A stretch of 64,000 nt of DNA from the NCBI GenBank assembly GCA_019359175.1, contig JAHHHU010000008.1:124001-188000 (forward strand), in the 5' to 3' direction. Below, in pieces: positions 58,857-64,000 of this stretch (the first letter of the stretch is position 1; every line of letters begins with the position of its first letter). The DNA comes from Phormidium tanganyikae FI6-MK23 (GTDB lineage Bacteria; Cyanobacteriota; Cyanobacteriia; Leptolyngbyales; Leptolyngbyaceae). Below the pieces are notes generated by a model. The model saw only the letters and a program-made list of their open reading frames with translations, made no database searches and was not told the origin of the DNA. Position numbers and translations under genes: made by a program.

Positions 58857-60293
58857 ATGTCTGATTTGATTTTGTTTTGGCATCGTCGAGATCTTCGGAT
58901 CTCGGACAATCGCGGTTTAGCGGCAGCAAGAGAACGATCGAAAAGAATCGTCGGTGTGTTTTGTCTTGATCCGTTGATTCTCGATCGAGATGATGTCGCT
59001 CCGGCACGAGTGAAATATTTGATTGGAAGTTTGGAATCTTTGCAGGCTCGGTATCAAGCGGCGGGGAGTGAGTTACTAATTATTCAAGCTGATCCGAAAG
59101 AGGGGATTCCGAAACTTGCTCGATCGCTGAATGCGGCGGCTGTGTTTCTCAATCAAGACGTTGAACCTTATGGACGCGATCGCGATCAAACCGTAATCAC
59201 GGCACTGAATGCGAGTGGAATCGAAACACAAACATTTTGGGATCAGCTTCTACATCCACCCGAAGACATCAAATCGGGATCAGGTTCACCCTATACCGTT
59301 TACTCCCCATTCTGGAAGAATTGGAGCGCTCAGAAAAAAGCGGCTCCGGCTTCAGATCTCTCCGGTGTAGAAGGCTTGACAGATTCGGAGCGAGAACAGG
59401 CAGCAGGTTTGATTCCACTTCCGACCGCAAAAGACCTGGGCTATGTCTGGGACAATGATCTGATGCTTGACCCCGGTGAAAAAGCAGCGCAGGAACGACT
59501 AGAAGAATTCTGCGCGAGTGCGATTTATGAGTATCAGGAACAGCGAAACTTTCCGGCTCAATATAAAACTTCTTTGCTCAGTGCGGCATTGAAGTTTGGC
59601 GTGATCGGAGTTCGCAAAGTTTGGGCAGCGACGATCGATGCCGCAGAGCAGCGCGGCGAAAGTGATGATATTCGAGTCTGGCGGCAGGAAATTGCTTGGC
59701 GCGAGTTTTATCAACACGCGATGTATCACTTTCCCGGCTTAGCCGACGGTGCTTATCGCAAGGTTCTAAAGAATTTTCCCTGGGACAACAACGATCAGTA
59801 CTTTCAGGCTTGGTGTGAAGGAAAGACGGGATACCCAATCATTGATGCAGCAATGCGGCAAATGAATCAAACTGCTTGGATGCACAACCGTTCTCGGATG
59901 ATTACGGCAAGCTTTTTGACGAAGGATCTGTTCGTCGATTATCGCTTGGGCGAAAAGTACTTTATGCAGTGGTTGTATGACGGCGATTTGTCTTCTAACA
60001 ATGGCGGCTGGCAGTGGAGTACATCGAGTGGAATGGATCCGAAACCGCTGAGAATCTTCAATCCGGCGAGCCAGGCGAAAAAGTTCGATGCAGATGCCGA
60101 GTACATTCGGGAATGGTTGCCAGAGTTGCGGAGCGTTGACACGGAGGATTTGATTTCGGGCAAGATCTCCAAAGAAGAACGCGATCGAGTCGGATATCCA
60201 CAGCCGATCATTGATCACAACGTTCAGCAGCGAAAATTTAAGGAGCGCTTTGCAGCACAGAAGATCGCAACGGGAGACGGCGGCGGCGATTGA
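58857..60293 (+). CDS. phr: Deoxyribodipyrimidine photolyase
   Basis: A 478-residue class I CPD photolyase. The N-terminal antenna domain (LFWHRRDLRISDNRGL) precedes the FAD domain with AWREFYQHAMYHFPG, GKTGYPIIDAAMRQMNQTAWMHNRSRMI, LSSNNGGWQWSTSSGMDPKPLRIFNP and the Trp electron-transfer region. It repairs UV pyrimidine dimers with blue light. The antenna in cyanobacterial relatives is usually 8-HDF. It follows the Nudix gene after 3 bp. Confidence 0.92.
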   Translation: MSDLILFWHRRDLRISDNRGLAAARERSKRIVGVFCLDPLILDRDDVAPARVKYLIGSLESLQARYQAAGSELLIIQADPKEGIPKLARSLNAAAVFLNQDVEPYGRDRDQTVITALNASGIETQTFWDQLLHPPEDIKSGSGSPYTVYSPFWKNWSAQKKAAPASDLSGVEGLTDSEREQAAGLIPLPTAKDLGYVWDNDLMLDPGEKAAQERLEEFCASAIYEYQEQRNFPAQYKTSLLSAALKFGVIGVRKVWAATIDAAEQRGESDDIRVWRQEIAWREFYQHAMYHFPGLADGAYRKVLKNFPWDNNDQYFQAWCEGKTGYPIIDAAMRQMNQTAWMHNRSRMITASFLTKDLFVDYRLGEKYFMQWLYDGDLSSNNGGWQWSTSSGMDPKPLRIFNPASQAKKFDADAEYIREWLPELRSVDTEDLISGKISKEERDRVGYPQPIIDHNVQQRKFKERFAAQKIATGDGGGD

Positions 60294-60329
60294 TCGCTTA
60301 GACTAGCTTTAATCGCATTTCTGTTAGCC

Positions 60330-60662
60330 ATGTCTTTCTCTGAAATCACTGTTCAAGATCTCGCCCAGCGCCTCGACAATCCAAATCTCCAATTCGTCGA
60401 TGTCCGTGAACCGTGGGAGGTTGAAACCGCTTCTCTTGCGCCATTTCAAAACCTCCCGCTCAGTCAATTTTCTGAATGGTCAGAGCAAATTTACAGCCAG
60501 CTTGACCCTGAAACTGAGACGTTCGTGCTTTGTCATCACGGAGTCCGATCGGCGCAAATGTGCCATTGGCTAACTCAGCAAGGCTTTACGAACGTGAAAA
60601 ACATTTCCGGTGGAATCGATGCGTATTCGCAAGCTATCGATCGCTCAATTCCGCGATACTAG
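60330..60662 (+). CDS. Single-domain rhodanese-like protein
   Basis: A 110-residue rhodanese domain with the active-site loop FVLCHHGVRSAQMCHWL, where the catalytic Cys precedes HHGVRS, and the start VDVREPWEVETASLAP. Such proteins move sulfane sulfur; the partner is not evident. It lies 36 bp after the photolyase. Confidence 0.88.
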   Translation: MSFSEITVQDLAQRLDNPNLQFVDVREPWEVETASLAPFQNLPLSQFSEWSEQIYSQLDPETETFVLCHHGVRSAQMCHWLTQQGFTNVKNISGGIDAYSQAIDRSIPRY

Positions 60663-60765
60663 CGATTTCGTCGGTTCTGCTACGATGCGTCACGCAAATC
60701 TAAAGTAAAACTAAGGAAAATGCTATCGTAGTCTCAATTCGATTAAGGCGTGATCGTTCTTGAAA

Positions 60766-61836
60766 ATGTCGATAAACCCTCCCCTCAATCATCGTCAGCA
60801 GCAAGTCCTCTGGGCTACGGTCAGGCATTACATTGCGACGGCTGAACCTGTCGGATCAGGCGCATTGGTGAAAGAATTTAACCTCAGCGTCAGTTCTGCG
60901 ACGATTCGCAACGCAATGGGACACCTTGAAAAAGTGGGGCTACTGTTTCAGCCACACACTTCAGCAGGTCGCGTTCCCTCAGATTCGGGGTATCGAATTT
61001 ATGTTGATCAGTTGATTCAGCCTTCGCCCAAGGTCGCAATTCAGCTAGAGCAAATGTTTAGCGATCGCTTGAATTTGGACAAGTGGAGCTTTGAGGCGGT
61101 CTTGAAAGGAGCCGCGCAAATTCTCGCAGCTTTAAGCGGCTATATTGCGATCGTCACAATGCCAATGACGCACACGACGCAGTTAAGACATCTTCAACTT
61201 GTGCCGATTGATGCCAATCGCGTCATGTTGATTGTGGTTACGGATGCTTACGAAACGCAGTCTATTTTGATGGAACTGCCGCCCTGTGAAGAAGAACCAG
61301 ATGCCGAAATTGTCGATCGAGAACTCAAGATTCTCTCGAACTTTTTATCGGATCACTTGCGGGGTCGATCGCTGACCGAACTACAAACGTTAGATTGGGG
61401 CGAATTGGGGCGGGAATTCGATCGTTATAGTACTTTGCTGACCTCTGTTTTGACGGATTTATTGCAGCGTTTAGCTCAATCATCTTTGCCATCTCAATTG
61501 ATGATTAGCGGTGTTTCTGAAGTTCTGCGACAGCCTGAATTTTCAGAACTGCATCAAGTGCAAATGATTCTGCACTTGCTAGAAGAAGAGCAAAATCAAA
61601 TTGTTCCGCTGATTTTTGAGCCACCGGATTCAGAAGGTCGGCGCGTTTCGATTCGGATTGGCTCAGAGAATCCATTAGAACCGATTCAGGCTTGTTCTTT
61701 GATTTCATCAACATACAATCGCGGAACAGTTCCAGTCGGAAGCATTGGCGTTTTAGGGCCTACTCGGATGCTGTATGAAGATACGATCGCGCTTGTGGAA
61801 GCAACCGCCGATTATCTCTCTGATATGTTGAGCTAA
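60766..61836 (+). CDS. hrcA: Heat-inducible transcription repressor HrcA
   Basis: About 356 residues. ATG 60766 is chosen; an in-frame TTG at 60760 adds two residues. The N-terminal winged helix ([59 protein letters not shown]) binds CIRCE elements of groE genes. The GAF-like core and the end [22 protein letters not shown] are typical. No CIRCE element or chaperone gene is seen in the window. Confidence 0.94.
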   Translation: MSINPPLNHRQQQVLWATVRHYIATAEPVGSGALVKEFNLSVSSATIRNAMGHLEKVGLLFQPHTSAGRVPSDSGYRIYVDQLIQPSPKVAIQLEQMFSDRLNLDKWSFEAVLKGAAQILAALSGYIAIVTMPMTHTTQLRHLQLVPIDANRVMLIVVTDAYETQSILMELPPCEEEPDAEIVDRELKILSNFLSDHLRGRSLTELQTLDWGELGREFDRYSTLLTSVLTDLLQRLAQSSLPSQLMISGVSEVLRQPEFSELHQVQMILHLLEEEQNQIVPLIFEPPDSEGRRVSIRIGSENPLEPIQACSLISSTYNRGTVPVGSIGVLGPTRMLYEDTIALVEATADYLSDMLS

Positions 61837-61879
61837 GAAATGTATTACGCTGGAGAATGTCGCTTAGCGGATTCTGCTC

Positions 61880-63181
61880 ATGACTGCTTCTCTTGCTCAA
61901 GTTTCGCTCACTACACTCGCGCAACAGACTCAAAAGGCGGCGCGACAGCTTGCGGTGCGATCGACCGATATTCGGAATGATGCGATCGCGAAAATTGCCG
62001 ATGCGTTAGAGAGCAATGCAGCCGAAATCCTGGCAGCGAACACAGCAGATTGTGAAGCAGCAAAGGCAGATGGAATTGCGTCTGCGTTGTATGCGCGATT
62101 GAAATTAGACGAAGCGAAGTTAAAAAGCGCGATCGTTGGTGTTCGAGATGTTGGTAAGTTAGCTGATCCGATTGGCGCAGTTCAGATTCATCGCGAATTA
62201 GATGAAGGCTTGATCTTAAAGCGAATTAGCTGTCCGCTGGGCGTTTTGGGTGTAATCTTTGAGGCGCGACCGGATGCGGTGATGCAGATTTCAAGCCTTG
62301 CGATTAAGTCGGGAAATGGCGTGATCCTCAAAGGTGGGAAAGAAGCGATTCGATCGTGTGAGGCATTGGTCAAAGCAATTCAGCAGGGATTAGCGCAAAC
62401 GGAAATTGATCCATCTGTGGTGCAGCTTTTGACAACGCGAGGAGAAACGCTAGAGTTACTAAAATTAGATCAGTATGTGGATTTGATTATTCCACGCGGA
62501 TCGAATTCGTTTGTGAAATTTGTGCAGGATAATACGCGGATTCCAGTGTTAGGTCATGCGGATGGAATTTGTCATCTGTATGTCGATCGAGCCGCTGATA
62601 TTCCGAAAGCGATTAAGATTGCCGTTGATTCTAAAACGCACTATCCAGCAGCTTGTAATGCGATCGAGACTCTATTAGTTCATTCTGCAATCGCGTCGGA
62701 ATTTCTGCTTGAAGCGGCCCCGGCACTACAGGCGAAAAATGTTGAACTCAGGGGAGACGATCGCACTCGCGACATTCTCAACATTCCAGCAGCAACGGAA
62801 ATAGATTGGTCAACGGAATATAGTGATTTGATTTTGGCGATTAAGATTGTGAATTCGGTGGAAGATGCGATCGCACATATCAATACTTATGGCTCGAAAC
62901 ATACAGATGCGATCTCGACTGAAGACACAAAAACGGCGCAGTTGTTCATGGATCAAGTCGATGCAGCAGGCGTTTATCACAACTGTTCGACGCGATTTGC
63001 AGATGGTTTTCGGTATGGATTTGGGGCAGAAGTTGGGATTAGTACGCAGAAGATGCCTCCGCGCGGCCCGGTTGGACTTGAAGGATTAGTAACTTACAAG
63101 TATCAATTAGTTGGAAATGGTCAAATCGCGGCGACTTATTCGGGTGCAAACGCTAAACCTTTTACGCATCGAGATTTGTAG
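61880..63181 (+). CDS. proA: Gamma-glutamyl phosphate reductase
   Basis: A 433-residue NADPH enzyme giving glutamate-5-semialdehyde in proline synthesis. Typical are [49 protein letters not shown] and the catalytic Cys in [16 protein letters not shown]. The end [20 protein letters not shown] is conserved. It lies 43 bp after hrcA. proB is not in the window. Confidence 0.95.
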   Translation: MTASLAQVSLTTLAQQTQKAARQLAVRSTDIRNDAIAKIADALESNAAEILAANTADCEAAKADGIASALYARLKLDEAKLKSAIVGVRDVGKLADPIGAVQIHRELDEGLILKRISCPLGVLGVIFEARPDAVMQISSLAIKSGNGVILKGGKEAIRSCEALVKAIQQGLAQTEIDPSVVQLLTTRGETLELLKLDQYVDLIIPRGSNSFVKFVQDNTRIPVLGHADGICHLYVDRAADIPKAIKIAVDSKTHYPAACNAIETLLVHSAIASEFLLEAAPALQAKNVELRGDDRTRDILNIPAATEIDWSTEYSDLILAIKIVNSVEDAIAHINTYGSKHTDAISTEDTKTAQLFMDQVDAAGVYHNCSTRFADGFRYGFGAEVGISTQKMPPRGPVGLEGLVTYKYQLVGNGQIAATYSGANAKPFTHRDL

Positions 63182-63205
63182 ACTCAAAAAAAGAAAACTG
63201 GGCTT

Positions 63206-63363
63206 CTATAGGAATCCTAATTGGCTGGTAAAACGCATGAATTCTACCCACACCCTAAATCCCTCTCCTTGGGGGAGAGACTTTGAATCTTGCTCCCTTC
63301 TCTTGGGAGAAGGGACGGGGATGAGGGTAGAGCGAGTTTATGACTCATTTGGGATTGCTATAG
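63206..63363. repeat. MITE-like element with terminal inverted repeats
   Basis: CTATAGGAATCC (63206-63217) and GGATTGCTATAG (63352-63363) are inverted at 11 of 12 positions and bound a 158-bp non-coding element. Its interior has further stems, such as CCCTCTCCTTGGGGGAGAG and TCCCTTCTCTTGGGAGAAGGGA-like pairs, a composition typical of cyanobacterial palindromic intergenic repeats. No transposase is encoded. Confidence 0.65.
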
Positions 63364-63397
63364 GTGAGGCTATTCAACGATTTTAGATCGCTCGAAC

Positions 63398-63484
63398 ATG
63401 ATTCGGACAGAAGCCCATCGTTTCTATGAGCGAGTTGGATACAGAGAGATTAAGCGATCTCTAGTGTTTCAGAAGCGGGTGTGA
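63398..63484 (+). pseudogene. C-terminal fragment of a GNAT acetyltransferase
   Basis: 28 codons from ATG 63398 read TEAHRFYERVGYREIKRSLV and end FQKRV. This is the last strand-helix of GNAT enzymes (A-x-x-F-Y-E-x-x-G-Y). The rest of the domain is absent, with the MITE-like element just upstream. It overlaps the convergent gene's 3' end by 35 bp. Confidence 0.65.
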
Positions 63485-64000
63485 GCAGTTTTACCATTGC
63501 TTCCGCGACTCCGGTTGCAGAGGCGGGATTTTGTCCGGTGACTAAGCGATCGCTAACGACAACCTTTACTTGGAAATTTGCGGCTTTCTCGACAGTTGCT
63601 CCTCGTTCAATTAGCTTTGATTCCAAGAGAAAAGGAACAACCTCGGCGAGTTCAACGGCTGTTTCTTCTTCATTGGTAAATGTTGAAACCGTTTTCCCAT
63701 CGACTAAATACTGACCATTTGCAAGCTTCAGATTCACCAACCCAGCAGGGCCGTGACAGACTGCCCCGACAATGCCACCCCGATCGTAAATCGATGCTGC
63801 AATCTGATCTAACTTAGGCGTATTAGGAAAGTCCCACATTGTGCCATGTCCACCTGCATAGAAAATTGCATCATACTCAGTTGGATCGATTTGGTCGGGA
63901 TGCTGAGTGTTCTCGACTTGAGCCATTTTCTCGGCATCTTCAACAAAGGCTTGATTGAGTGGATCGCTCAGATCAATCCCAATCATCGGAGCTTTGCCAC
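63450..64000 (-). CDS. DJ-1/PfpI (Hsp31-like) class I glutamine-amidotransferase protein, 5' part outside window
   Basis: At least 182 residues; the frame runs open to the right edge, so the true start lies beyond. The nucleophile elbow is GAVCHGPAGL with Cys, and GGHGTMWDFPN is the oxyanion strand typical of type 1 glutamine-amidotransferase-like/Hsp31 enzymes (glyoxalase III or deglycase-type). Its 3' end overlaps a GNAT fragment. Confidence 0.88.
   Translation of the reverse strand, partial: GKAPMIGIDLSDPLNQAFVEDAEKMAQVENTQHPDQIDPTEYDAIFYAGGHGTMWDFPNTPKLDQIAASIYDRGGIVGAVCHGPAGLVNLKLANGQYLVDGKTVSTFTNEEETAVELAEVVPFLLESKLIERGATVEKAANFQVKVVVSDRLVTGQNPASATGVAEAMVKLLTPASETLEIA

Overview
The window is chromosomal DNA of a cyanobacterium. 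It carries cytochrome b6f genes (petB, petD, a petL candidate), ctpA, a Psb32-type thylakoid protein, ndhS, plant-type phytoene desaturase and phytoene synthase, an LrtA-type ribosome hibernation factor and type III glutamine synthetase. The octamer GCGATCGC (HIP1) and its core CGATCG occur throughout. Gene content and moderate GC fit a filamentous Leptolyngbya-like lineage, but the species cannot be fixed from the sequence. No rRNA, tRNA or CRISPR array was seen.

Layout. 0-8.5 kb: end of a response regulator, a CPA2 antiporter with universal-stress domains, a HAS-barrel protein, ndhS, an apbC-rodA pair, a lipid-binding-like protein, hemF and a STAS anti-anti-sigma protein. 8.5-9.5 kb: a broken zinc alcohol dehydrogenase. 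9.6-21.7 kb: a conserved unknown plus MFS exporter, BON protein, ilvN, a glycosyltransferase, psb32, an rRNA/tRNA methyltransferase-S9 peptidase pair, an oligopeptide-binding lipoprotein, aroB and petL. 21.7-31 kb: a large PA14/PPC/glycosidase-like protein, the pds-crtB carotenoid operon, petB-petD and ctpA overlapping an HD phosphohydrolase. 31-34.9 kb: an amino-acid ABC transporter and an SLH porin interrupted by an amber codon. 35-47.5 kb: small conserved proteins, a dioxygenase, an ABC-2 permease, FtsH, an RsbW-like kinase, RNase PH, a molybdopterin oxidoreductase with its cytochrome b partner, an EF-G-like GTPase and hpf/lrtA.

48.3-57.2 kb is an accessory, partly decayed corridor. A kdpD fragment with three lesions, a dead UPF0175/DUF3368 toxin-antitoxin pair, a headless serine recombinase, an APC-permease/PII deletion fusion and a dead Uma2 gene are interleaved with intact lipB, iscS, ynfA, ppk2 and glnN. 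The most interesting intact unit is ppk2-glnN: a polyphosphate kinase 2 sits 24 bp upstream of a type III glutamine synthetase, behind a textbook NtcA-activated promoter (GTA-N8-TAC, 22 bp, TACTAT) and a leader of about 390 nt. This suggests a nitrogen-starvation module in which polyphosphate could supply nucleotide for ammonium assimilation.

57.7-64 kb returns to housekeeping genes: folK, a Nudix hydrolase, photolyase, rhodanese, hrcA and proA, then a MITE-like repeat, a GNAT fragment and a partial DJ-1/PfpI gene. Two copies of a 37-bp palindromic repeat (20107 and 37257) and one 8-bp tandem repeat lie in other intergenic gaps.
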